Assembly (NCBI GenBank): GCA_050953365.1
Contig: JBMNMN010000007.1
Span: 1 to 49,201, forward strand
Source of the DNA: UBA1426 sp050953365
Lineage (GTDB): Bacteria; Bacillota; Clostridia; Peptostreptococcales; Anaerovoracaceae
DNA: 49,201 nucleotides
Direction of reading: 5' to 3'
Part shown: positions 41,549 to 49,201 of the stretch, piece after piece
Layout: each line of letters opens with the position of its first letter
Numbering within the stretch: the stretch's first letter is position 1
The notes under the pieces: generated by a model
The model's input: only the letters and a program-made list of their open reading frames with translations
The model's database searches: none
What the model was told of the DNA's origin: nothing
Program-made: the position numbers and the translations under genes

Positions 41549-42112
41549 TTGTTCTCCCTCCTTAATTTTGCTTTGATTAGACCAATACCCATAAATGATA
41601 AATATTTCGATTTGCATCCAGTGACGCCGCCATACCAGAATATGCATAAATGGATCTAATCTTCTTGTGTGCTAATATATTCTACTTTAAGTATGTTTAG
41701 TATTTGTTGATTAGTCAACTTTTTGGCCTCCAAATCGCAGTTTTTCCTTAAGGAGGACCGTTATCAGTATGTTTTTCTATTAGCCATGCCTTAAAAGACT
41801 TAACAAAGAAGGAACGGTAATTATAAACAGCTTTAGCGAGTGAATGGATAGATAGCCTGGTTTTTATAGATCCGTAACGGTAATGCAATATATTGATTAC
41901 AATAACAAATAAAGGTAATTCCGAAAATATAGGATGAAGATAGAATGAAAGTAAATTACTATCTCCAAATTTTTTAGATAGTTTATAACAGCAATGAATA
42001 GTATAACTTTAGACGTTATTCCTCCATTGAAATAACGTTCACGTAGTTGTTGTATTTCAATGTATTAGAGTCTTTCGTTAACACACGGTAGTGATGAATG
42101 AGGTGAGAAAAT
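41549..42112. other. Intergenic region with a possible degraded minus-strand ORF
   Basis: AT-rich. A minus-strand frame without a start codon is open from about 41995 to 41750 and ends KAWLIEKHTDNGPP; it may be a gene remnant. An inverted repeat ACGTTATT (42013-42020) and AATAACGT (42031-42038) lies ahead of the next gene and could be an operator. Confidence 0.35.
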
Positions 42113-43630
42113 ATGACTATAAAAAGACTGAATGAGAAGGATAGAGTGGCTATGCATATGATAGCAACATGTGTTAATGCCAGAACAAAAGATTTTATGG
42201 AGTTAGGGCTAACTTTCAATCGGATCAACAGTTACGCCCGTGCTGAAATTATCAAGAAAGTAGGACACCAAAGTACTTCTGGAGACAGTACAGTTGGGCA
42301 GATATGGGCACTAACGGAGACGGGAAGAAATTTTATTAAGTCGCAGTATCCATTTGAGTGTGCAGGCTCAACATATGCCATACAGCATAATGTGGCTGTG
42401 GCGGAACAATATGTAAAACTAATTGTACACCGGAACATCGATTGCAATAATATTTTGAGCGAAAGAGAAATCAGAAGAGTTGTTGAATCCCGATTGGAAC
42501 AACTAAAAACCGAAAATCTGTATCAATATAGCCAATCTATTGTTCAATATAAATGTGGGCGTATGTCTATGCCGGATCTTACATATCTTGATGATGATAG
42601 AATAAGATGCATTGAAATTATAACAAAAAAATACACTGAAGAAGAAATCGACGCAAAGAGGAATACTGCTGCATTTTTGGGGGCTGAGATAAATATTGTT
42701 TTGATTAATTCCGGTCAAAAGAGATCCTCACAGATAAACTCAGGAAAGCGACAAGACCAACAAATACAAAAACATAAAGATGTGATAGATGTCATATTAA
42801 GGTATGGAAGTGGAGTAATGCTTCGGCAACAGTGTGTGCTATTAGTAGCAAGACTAACAAAAAAGCCAGAAGTCGATGTTCGCATGGCACTCCATGAACT
42901 GCAAAAAAGTAATGTAATCACCAGCAGAAAGGTATTCGAAGGTTGTAAAAACAACATGCTAATACTTAGTAAACGAGCAGTATCAGCACTCGGAGAGAAG
43001 AATAATAGTAGACCATCAAGCCTTTCACAACAAAGCATGATCTATCATATTTTTCGAACGGAGTGCTATCTGAATACAAGTAATCTTGCGGAATTACCAC
43101 AGGATCATATTTACTTTGCATGGAAGGGGCAGGAAAAGAAATTGTACCAATGGTTTGAGGGCTTGTTTCCCGTCAACTATGGATTTTCTGACGATTTTGA
43201 TATTGCTAATGGCAAGGGAAGTCCTGTCAACTTTCCGGGGTTAAGGAAATACGATACCTTCAACTTTCGAACGTTACTGTGCAATAATATAGTTGTAATG
43301 TGGGGGAGAAATATAAACGAAAAAAGAGAAATCGTATTTGAAGTTTTAAATACTCATAAAATGAGCATCAGTCATTTTAAAGATCTGGTGCATTGTGTAG
43401 TAAGAATGCTATATAGATATACAAATTGTCAATTTGATAACATTTCATTTCGTGTTGTTTTTTTTAACAGCAATGAACGAAATGATTTTCGCAGAAAATG
43501 GGAGAAAGTAAAGTTCAAAGAGTACTTGATGGAGAAGAATGTGTATTGTTATGTTGCAAATGCGTGCACAGTAGATTTTGTTAGTCTTGACCTAGATAGA
43601 AAATACCATTTATATAGGGACATCGGATAG
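42113..43630 (+). CDS. Large winged-helix protein, replication-relaxation-like
   Basis: 505 residues, AT-rich codons unlike the core genes. The N-terminal part (1-100) looks like a winged helix: TKDFMELGLTFNRINSYARA, then VGQIWALTETGRNFI, then HNVAVAEQYVKLI. This layout resembles replication-relaxation family proteins of plasmids and integrative elements. Near residue 155, MPDLTYLDD followed by IEIITKKYTEEEIDAKR resembles the PD...E/K part of that family or a degenerate nuclease fold. A second winged helix appears near residues 225-295. The last 200 residues are unrecognised. GAGGTGAG precedes ATG 42113. Confidence 0.6.
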   Translation: MTIKRLNEKDRVAMHMIATCVNARTKDFMELGLTFNRINSYARAEIIKKVGHQSTSGDSTVGQIWALTETGRNFIKSQYPFECAGSTYAIQHNVAVAEQYVKLIVHRNIDCNNILSEREIRRVVESRLEQLKTENLYQYSQSIVQYKCGRMSMPDLTYLDDDRIRCIEIITKKYTEEEIDAKRNTAAFLGAEINIVLINSGQKRSSQINSGKRQDQQIQKHKDVIDVILRYGSGVMLRQQCVLLVARLTKKPEVDVRMALHELQKSNVITSRKVFEGCKNNMLILSKRAVSALGEKNNSRPSSLSQQSMIYHIFRTECYLNTSNLAELPQDHIYFAWKGQEKKLYQWFEGLFPVNYGFSDDFDIANGKGSPVNFPGLRKYDTFNFRTLLCNNIVVMWGRNINEKREIVFEVLNTHKMSISHFKDLVHCVVRMLYRYTNCQFDNISFRVVFFNSNERNDFRRKWEKVKFKEYLMEKNVYCYVANACTVDFVSLDLDRKYHLYRDIG

Positions 43631-44911
43631 TTGAGGGAATCCGGGCCTCCTACGTCGGCCCTCCACACTCCGTCAGGTGAAAAACTATAGTAGACAAGAA
43701 AACTGCTCTAGAACCCCTCCCAAACTGATCTAGACCTACTCATGTACATAATAGATAGACACCATGTTTATAGTGAATGGTTACCAGAGTAGTTATTCCC
43801 ACCAGATAATCTGTGCGTACGCTGGTTTGCCCCGCCACAATTTCAGTAAGTAGTTGACCTGCTACTCACACTGCCTTCCCCTATGGATATAATCGGTCGC
43901 TTGCATTACGCTGTCGCCGTATTCACGGCTGCCAAGATGACGCTTTGGGGGTGCGACATCTTGGCCCGCTCCATGCTACGCTTTCCGAATGGAAGAGGTT
44001 TACGGCTGTAAGGTTCTGATTTGTCCCACATCATCTCCAGACCCGCTCGACTATTCCTCTTTGATGGACGTTTACTTAGCATTTTATTACCTGCATCTGG
44101 CGAAGCAATTGGGAGAGACTCGGTGGGGCCCGGTAGCGGTGAAATATGGAGATAATCAGAGCCTTTTGAAGTCTTTTTCTTAATATTTGGTTTCATTTTT
44201 ATCGGCTATCATCGTTGAAATTTCAATAGGTACAGCGATTTGTCCAACGGTTGGACTTTATAGGCTATAACTGGGTATAATTACAATAAATGTATCAATA
44301 ACCGCTTTTGCCAATAAAGTTAAATCATAGAAAACCGATGTGAGAATAATAATTGGTTATCGAAATTTTGACTATTGTAGACATTAAGGTGAATGTCGGA
44401 TCAAAGACTCCAACATACTCTTCTCATATATAGAAGTGTTTATATGTCTGCGAATGTATTCACATTCGCATTGTGCTTTGGATAGAAACGCTCGCCCCTA
44501 TTCAGGGACGCATTCTGTCGACTAGGGATGAATTGCTCCCTCATCCCTAGACGACAGAATGTCGCTTTGCTTTATAATCAAAGAATTGATACAGGAGATA
44601 ATGAGGACTTTCAGAAATATTAGCGATTAATCCTTTTAAGGATCAACTACATAATCATACCGATATTTATTTTTGCGTTTTTACGCTTATAGGCTAGAAG
44701 CGTTGCAAATAGTTGTCTCTTGTAAGGGTGTCAAAATTTTTATTAGTACAGTGATAAGACGGGGGTTTTCCGTGTATACTTGCTCATCTAACACTATCAC
44801 TGAAGTAAATAGCCTCGACATTTGCAGTTTGTTAAAAACAAGTGCACCACGATTATATGAAATGGGGGAATGGCTAACCCACAAGATATAACTGTAAATT
44901 GGGTAGTGCAG
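43631..44911. other. Long non-coding stretch, 1.28 kb
   Basis: No convincing gene. Part 43880-44170 is more GC-rich than its flanks and has a minus-strand frame of 96 codons (43906-44196) rich in Lys, Ser and Pro, without a ribosome binding site. It may be a fragment of an older mobile element. Two strong hairpins lie at 44449-44561. The rest is AT-rich and featureless to me. Confidence 0.5.
44449..44561. repeat. Two adjacent long hairpins
   Basis: The first has TGCGAATGT and ACATTCGCA around ATTC (44449-44470). The second has 21-nt arms (44511-44531 with 44541-44561) that are complementary except for one A-A mismatch in the middle; each arm joins a CATTCTGTCG-type part and a CTAGGGATGA-type part around a 9-nt loop. 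Confidence 0.8.
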
Positions 44912-45358
44912 CTATTCCCTTATGAGGTAAGCTGCTGTTTTAGGGACAATGCCAGCCTTCGGAAGGGTGTATTTGAATTCTGGAGTCATATATCTGTCCA
45001 GTTCCTCTTTATTCAATTCGCTTATTTCTAGGAAAAGTCCAAAGTACTCTTCATTGGTTCTGTTACCATCTTTTTCGAATTCTATCTTGTTGTACGGGTT
45101 TCCGTCGATTACGATTCCAACCATACCCGCTGCGTCTTTAAGTTCTACCTGATCTTCCCGGTAGCTCTTTAGCTCAGGGATCCCATCTCTTACTTCAATG
45201 AGGTCCACATCTCCGTCCTCGGTAATTACGATCTTAGTAGGGAACAGCGTTTTTACCTTATCGGCTTGACTTAAGTTCAGGGAGTCCGTAAGAAGGTATT
45301 TCGCTAAAACCCACACGCCACCGTTTTTCGCCTTATTTACCATCTCATTTTTTTTCAT
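44912..45358 (-). CDS. Hypothetical protein, paralogue of the next gene
   Basis: 148 residues from ATG 45358 (AAAGGAGG 8 bp ahead). Acidic, with no signal or membrane segment. It contains NGGVWVLAKYLLTDSLNL, KIVITEDGDVDLIEVRDG and NEEYFGLFLEISELNKEELD. The last phrase and overall order resemble EEYIEWFLETYELTRDEFE in the 45440-45865 protein, so the two are probably diverged duplicates. Unrecognised family. Both are on the minus strand with 80 bp between them. Confidence 0.65.
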   Translation of the reverse strand: MKKNEMVNKAKNGGVWVLAKYLLTDSLNLSQADKVKTLFPTKIVITEDGDVDLIEVRDGIPELKSYREDQVELKDAAGMVGIVIDGNPYNKIEFEKDGNRTNEEYFGLFLEISELNKEELDRYMTPEFKYTLPKAGIVPKTAAYLIRE

Positions 45359-45439
45359 CTTTTTATCCTCCTTTGGTTTAAATATGTACCCCACCAGCCG
45401 AAGCTGGCGGTATAAAAAGTAGGAAGGAGGAGAATATGC

Positions 45440-45865
45440 TTAAGCCATCCTGAGAATTTCGATAACAGGAAGTCCCTCATAGTCTCTTTGTACAGAGATT
45501 TTCTCGAACTCATCTCTTGTAAGTTCATAAGTTTCCAGGAACCATTCGATATATTCTTCCCTGCTCATTGATTCATACGTATCTTCAGTGATGCACTCTG
45601 CCGGTTTCTCGATGGTATTGATTCTAATCTTGCCCTCCGCCTCTTCGAAGTGGACGAGGGTAGGGTGATCGTAGATATCCAGGCAGGGAGGTCCATCATT
45701 CCAGATCGTATACACATACGCTGAATCTTCCTTTATCAAAATCTTAATTGGCTGATACTTCTCTTCGTCGGGCCAATCGGGAAAGACTTGGGCTAGTCTT
45801 ACGTTCCAGGCCAATGCCAGGAGGCCATTTCTGCTCATGGCTTGTTTTTTGAGTTCATCAATCAT
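45440..45865 (-). CDS. Hypothetical protein, paralogue of the downstream gene
   Basis: 141 residues if ATG 45865 is used (AAAGGAATG ahead); a further in-frame ATG lies at 45892. It has SRNGLLALAWNVRLAQVFPDW, KILIKEDSAYVYTIWNDGPP and EEYIEWFLETYELTRDEFEK. No signal or membrane segment; acidic. Unrecognised. The pattern of two small, acidic, related cytoplasmic proteins on an island resembles immunity-type or anti-defence proteins, but that is only a guess. Confidence 0.65.
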   Translation of the reverse strand: MIDELKKQAMSRNGLLALAWNVRLAQVFPDWPDEEKYQPIKILIKEDSAYVYTIWNDGPPCLDIYDHPTLVHFEEAEGKIRINTIEKPAECITEDTYESMSREEYIEWFLETYELTRDEFEKISVQRDYEGLPVIEILRMA

Positions 45866-46068
45866 TTCTTTACATTCCTTTCTGAACCCCATCAGCAGTT
45901 ATTCAGTTTTCAAGGTTCAACTATAATGTAGCATGATTGGATTACGCTGTCAGTGTTTGTAATAAAAATGTAATAAAATAGATGTAATATTCAATAAATG
46001 GGATTTCGCGTTTATAGGAAAGAGAATAATAACTTCGGTAAGTCCTATAATGTATACTAATTTATATT

Positions 46069-46126
46069 ATACAAAATATACTTAAAAGTATATTTTGTAT
46101 TGACTTGAATAGCCAAGTCTGCTAAT
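46069..46126 (+). promoter_or_regulatory. Perfect 32-bp palindromic operator and promoter
   Basis: ATACAAAATATACTT and AAGTATATTTTGTAT flank a central AA (46069-46100) with no mismatch. TTGACT follows at about 46099-46104, then a 17-bp spacer and TAATCT. A second inverted repeat, GACTTG with CAAGTC, fills the spacer. Strongly suggests autoregulation by the next gene's product. Confidence 0.8.
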
Positions 46127-46151
46127 CTGAACCTAAAAGGAGGTAGAATTG

Positions 46152-46550
46152 ATGGATAATATTAATCTTGAAATGCTTGTGGCTGTTGAGCAATTGATAG
46201 ACAAACCGGAAGATGTATTTGAAATTGTGGAGAAATACGAAAAAGCTGTGATACTAAAAAACAATAAGCCTTCATACGTGTTAACAAAATACAAAGAATC
46301 AGACAGATCTGTCAGTAACAAAAGGGTTATTGCTCCAAGTTACACATTGCATGAAGCAATGCAGATTGTTTTAAGCGAACAGCCTAATAAAACGATGCGT
46401 GCCGTAGATCTTGCAGATGAAATCTACAATAGAGGGCTATATCGAAAGAAAGACGGTACGAAGGCTAAAGTCAATCAGATCCGAGCGCGAAGCGAAAATT
46501 ATACAAATATGTTTGAAGTACAGTCACCCAATATAATTAAGCTGAAATAG
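46152..46550 (+). CDS. Phd-like antitoxin domain fused to a HARE-HTH domain
   Basis: 132 residues. The first 55 (EMLVAVEQLIDKPEDVFEIV, KAVILKNNKPSYVLTKY) look like the Phd/YefM antitoxin DNA-binding part. The C-terminal 75 (TLHEAMQIVLSEQPNKTMRA, DLADEIYNRGLYRKKDGTKAK, then IRARSENYTNMFE) match the HARE-HTH fold found in RpoE delta, ASXL proteins and some restriction-linked proteins. AAAGGAGG stands before ATG 46152. It probably binds the 32-bp palindrome just upstream. The genes behind it are candidates for toxin or effector partners. Confidence 0.75.
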   Translation: MDNINLEMLVAVEQLIDKPEDVFEIVEKYEKAVILKNNKPSYVLTKYKESDRSVSNKRVIAPSYTLHEAMQIVLSEQPNKTMRAVDLADEIYNRGLYRKKDGTKAKVNQIRARSENYTNMFEVQSPNIIKLK

Positions 46551-46626
46551 TTAAAAACGGGGGAAGGGAAGGTGCTATACCTTATAGACAGTGAGGATTC
46601 CGATTACCTAAGCCGGTGATCCCGAC

Positions 46627-46938
46627 GTGAAAGAGCTTAAAATAGAATCATTGGATTATATTTGTCCTAACCCAATCCGATGGAATGAAGTATATAAGGA
46701 TTTGATACGGGCATATGAAAGAAAATATATAAAAGAACTGCCTAAAACAGTTACGGAAATTTATGCTTCAGGTGGCCCCCCGACACCCCTGGTACTTGAA
46801 GGTTGGTGGGGCTCTACCTTTGAAGACAAGAGAATTCGCTGGCTTAAAACGTTACAGTGGGCTAAGCTGCATGACTTGGAGAGTTATACTTATTTAGAGG
46901 AGAAGATTTTATTGAGAAAAGTATTTGATGTGGAGTAA
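46627..46938 (+). CDS. Hypothetical protein
   Basis: 103 residues from GTG 46627, with only a weak ribosome binding site; the frame is closed by TAA at 46609. Contains NPIRWNEVYKDLIRAYERKY, PPTPLVLEGWWGSTFEDKR and WLKTLQWAKLHDLE. Rich in Trp. No signal or membrane segment. Unrecognised. It lies 76 bp after the Phd-like gene and 15 bp before the next, so the three may form an operon. Confidence 0.6.
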   Translation: MKELKIESLDYICPNPIRWNEVYKDLIRAYERKYIKELPKTVTEIYASGGPPTPLVLEGWWGSTFEDKRIRWLKTLQWAKLHDLESYTYLEEKILLRKVFDVE

Positions 46939-46953
46939 GTAAAGGAGATATAC

Positions 46954-47361
46954 ATGATCTTTAGGGAAGCGGTGTTTTCAATTATATTTCTTGCTTCTAA
47001 TAACTTTGACCGAAAAGCTTTCCAACAAATTATATCTAAGGCAATGGGTGTAATGGGCTATAACACGGAAAGATATGACCCATGGGGACTATACGAAAAA
47101 GGTTATCGATATAAACATCTGTTTAACATGGATGCAATTGAGAAATATTTTGAAGGAAGAAGCTTGCTTAAATATGTTTTATTTGTTGGGGACTTAAAAT
47201 GTTTCATAAACAATAGCTATGATAAAAACGAGTTTGAAAAGGAATGCCAAAATATATACCGTTCTCTTTACTTTGCGCTAACTCAAAAGTTCCCGGAGAT
47301 CAACATTGTGGCACTCGACATGCCAGAAGAAACTTACTTATCCCTATATAAGCCTTTATAA
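46954..47361 (+). CDS. Hypothetical protein
   Basis: 135 residues; AAAGGAGAT precedes ATG 46954. Contains FSIIFLASNNFDRKAFQQII, YDPWGLYEKGYRYKHLFNMD and VALDMPEETYLSLYKPL. Soluble and AT-rich in codons. Unrecognised. Probably co-transcribed with the 46627 gene and the Phd-like regulator. Confidence 0.65.
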   Translation: MIFREAVFSIIFLASNNFDRKAFQQIISKAMGVMGYNTERYDPWGLYEKGYRYKHLFNMDAIEKYFEGRSLLKYVLFVGDLKCFINNSYDKNEFEKECQNIYRSLYFALTQKFPEINIVALDMPEETYLSLYKPL

Positions 47362-47554
47362 TAGTCAGATGATTAAGGACTTGTTGCAAGTTATATGTTA
47401 TTTTGCAGGATATGAGGTAAATCATAATGTATTGTGATTATACAGAGAAAATAATTAAACGATATAAAATTAGAAATAACTACGTTACAAAGTGGCAATA
47501 CCTTAACGTATAATGCTCCCCGTTGTCAAGACACGAATTGAAAAAAATTAAGTT

Positions 47555-47732
47555 GTCTCCTCGTATTATAAAGTAGTAGTGTTTATAGTCCCTCTCCAAG
47601 GACTTAATGCTATACTTCTTACAGACGCTGTGGATTAGTCCTAGTCTCCTCGTATTATAAAGTAGTAGTGTTTATAGTCCCTCTCCAAGGACTTAATGCT
47701 ATACTTCTTACAGACGCTGTGGATTAGTCCTA
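47555..47732. repeat. 89-bp perfect tandem duplication
   Basis: Copy 1 is 47555-47643 and copy 2 is 47644-47732; both begin GTCTCCTCGTATTATAAAG and I see no difference between them. Each has AGTCCCTCTCCAAGGACT, which can form a small hairpin. A third start (GTCTCC) follows at 47733. It lies in the upstream region of the IS110-family transposase. Confidence 0.9.
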
Positions 47733-47896
47733 GTCTCCTAACGCTTGACGTTTTAAGAAAGGCTATAACCACAGTCGTTTGCTTAAGTGGTAATTAGTTG
47801 GATAACGCATGACGTTTCATTTAGCACGAGGTTACATTGGGCAAACCGGTCTGTGGAAGAAAACAGTGTCAATACAAATTCAAAGGAGAAGCCACT
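47733..47896 (+). ncRNA. Candidate IS110 upstream non-coding RNA (bridge RNA)
   Basis: IS110-family elements express a structured bridge RNA from the non-coding end, which pairs with donor and target DNA. This 164-bp stretch holds a 15-bp near-direct repeat (TAACGCTTGACGTTT at 47739 and TAACGCATGACGTTT at 47803) and a possible stem (AACCAC with GTGGT). The position fits; the fold is not verified. The element's left end is not defined. Confidence 0.35.
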
Positions 47897-49069
47897 ATGA
47901 TTTATGTCGGTATTGATGTTGCTAAGGACAAGCACGATTGTATCATCGTTGATTCGGATGGGGTGATCCGTTTCCCGACGTTCACCATCCCAAACAACAA
48001 ACAGGGGTTTCGTGAATTGCTTACAAATCTCAAGACATGTGGGAGTGATTTCGCTCAAATTAAAGTAGGACTGGAAGCTACCGGTCACTACAGCGATAAT
48101 CTTTTGGAGTTTCTGATCGCCAATGATCTCCCCACTACGGTAATCAATCCGTTACATACCAATCTTTACAGAAAAGGTCTAAGCCTTAGAAAGACGAAAA
48201 CGGATACGGTCGATGCTCACTCGATTGTGACTATGCTTAGGACAGAATGCTTAAAGCCCTACTCGAAAACATCTTACCATGTCCGCGAACTTAAGTCACT
48301 AACAAGATACCGCTTCTCTTTGGTGCAAGATTGCGCAAGACTCAAATCCTCTTATGCAAGACTTTGCGTCATCCTTTTCCCTGAATTGGAGAAGCTGGTC
48401 CCGTCGCTGCATATGGCTTCTGTATATGCTCTACTCTCTGAATTTCCAAGCGCAAGAGCCATATCCCAGTGTCACCTTACTAGACTATCTAATCTTCTTA
48501 CCACTGCATCCAAGGGGCGCTACGGTAAGGAGAAAGCGATGGAAATCCGGAATGCAGCACGAGACTCCATCGGTCCTTACAGCGACGTGAAATCCTTAGA
48601 ATTGCAGCAGACCATCCAAAGGATCCGGATGATGGAAGACCAGATTAAGCAGGTCGAAGCAGAAATCAATCCCATTGTCGATGAATTTCATAGCCCGCTT
48701 CTGACGATTCCCGGAATCTCCTACCGCATGGCTGCCATTCTCATTGCCGAAACAGAAAACTTCAGCAACTTCGATTCGGCGGAGAAGGTGCTTGCCTTCG
48801 CCGGTTTGGAACCTTCCGTTTATCAGTCAGGACAACTGACCTCCACACATGCGAAAATGGTGAAGCGTGGCTCTAAATATCTACGCTACGCCCTATTTAA
48901 TGCCGCAAAATATGTCTGCCATTGGGATGGAGGCTTCGGTCAGTACCTTGCGAAGAAGCGTGCTGAGGGCAAACCTTACAACGTGGCCGTTTCCCATGCG
49001 GCCAAGAAACTGACTCGGGTAATCTTTCACCTTGTGAAAACGAATCAGACCTTCATTAGCCAAGCATAG
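47897..49069 (+). CDS. IS110-family transposase (DEDD recombinase)
   Basis: 390 residues from ATG 47897 (AAAGGAGA ahead; an open frame from 47837 is not used). The N-terminal RuvC-like DEDD domain starts YVGIDVAKDKHDCIIVDSDG, with E in VGLEATGHYSDNL and D in KTKTDTVDAHSI. The C-terminal Tnp/IS116 part has LLTIPGISYRMAAILIAE and the serine-containing region FAGLEPSVYQSGQ. Coiled region (QQTIQRIRMMEDQIKQVEAE) lies between them. Complete. Members lack normal inverted repeats and target duplications, so the element's ends cannot be set here. Confidence 0.92.
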   Translation: MIYVGIDVAKDKHDCIIVDSDGVIRFPTFTIPNNKQGFRELLTNLKTCGSDFAQIKVGLEATGHYSDNLLEFLIANDLPTTVINPLHTNLYRKGLSLRKTKTDTVDAHSIVTMLRTECLKPYSKTSYHVRELKSLTRYRFSLVQDCARLKSSYARLCVILFPELEKLVPSLHMASVYALLSEFPSARAISQCHLTRLSNLLTTASKGRYGKEKAMEIRNAARDSIGPYSDVKSLELQQTIQRIRMMEDQIKQVEAEINPIVDEFHSPLLTIPGISYRMAAILIAETENFSNFDSAEKVLAFAGLEPSVYQSGQLTSTHAKMVKRGSKYLRYALFNAAKYVCHWDGGFGQYLAKKRAEGKPYNVAVSHAAKKLTRVIFHLVKTNQTFISQA

Positions 49070-49201
49070 GCACTATGCCATTGTAATTCCGAGAGCAGCT
49101 CTTTAGGGGTGCTAATTTTGTCATGCAATTATCAAGGTACAGTTTGTCTGAGTTGCATTTCTGCAATTCATCCGAAGTTTTTCATTTTGGGTCTTGACTT
49201 T
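49070..49201. other. Downstream flank of the IS110-family gene
   Basis: 132 bp with no gene. It should contain the right end of the IS110 element, which I cannot locate. Confidence 0.4.

Noticed and set aside
43906..44196. 96-residue minus-strand ORF
   Set aside because: No ribosome binding site, no recognisable domain, low-complexity composition; probably not a gene in its present form.

Overview
The window looks like a chromosomal segment of an anaerobic, low-to-mid GC Firmicute of the class Clostridia (inference). The grounds are strong AGGAGG-type ribosome binding sites, a T-box leader, zinc-type ribosomal protein L31, Firmicute-style gene order around prfA, and many intrinsic terminators. 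I cannot name the genus.

Region 1 (1-9.7 kb): a complete high-affinity branched-chain amino acid ABC importer (livK-livH-livM-livG-livF), with a terminator-like hairpin after livK. Next come an EamA-type transporter, a T-box riboswitch (probably tryptophan-specific) controlling a stand-alone tryptophan synthase beta chain, and dapF. dapF is translationally linked (ATGA) to a small Cys-containing protein. Two further ORFs that share its repeat motif follow; they look like one gene split by a frameshift.

Region 2 (9.7-17.1 kb): an arginine cluster argC-argJ-argB-argD behind a promoter overlapped by ARG-box-like operators. It is followed by a REP-like repeat cluster holding an IS3-family insertion, a 36-bp tandem array and a ketopantoate-reductase-like gene.

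Region 3 (17.1-34.1 kb): mostly minus-strand housekeeping genes. An IS21-family element (istA/istB) sits inside a glyoxalase gene, and its 8-bp target duplication lets the original gene be rebuilt exactly. Beyond it are rplM-rpsI, a three-gene ABC system (ATPase, CARDB-like surface protein, MacB-type permease), tyrS, upp, rpiB, a Sua5-type gene, prfA and rpmE. The ATPase carries a one-base loss in a coding 36-bp repeat; restoring it would extend the ORF to an ATGA overlap with the next gene.

Region 4 (34.1-39.5 kb): a DUF2975-like protein with its small Cro/CI-type regulator, a DUF4173-like membrane protein, remnants of SLH and copper-amine-oxidase-like surface proteins, a 63-bp-period array and three tRNA genes.

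Region 5 (39.5-49.2 kb): an AT-rich accessory region anchored at a tRNA-Ala(GGC). It starts with a tyrosine integrase and contains mostly unrecognised genes, a Phd-like/HARE-HTH fusion behind a perfect 32-bp palindrome, and an IS110-family transposase. The transposase's upstream region holds an 89-bp tandem duplication and could encode a bridge RNA.

A recurring theme is that many intergenic spaces carry their own private family of short repeats, often in alternating orientation.
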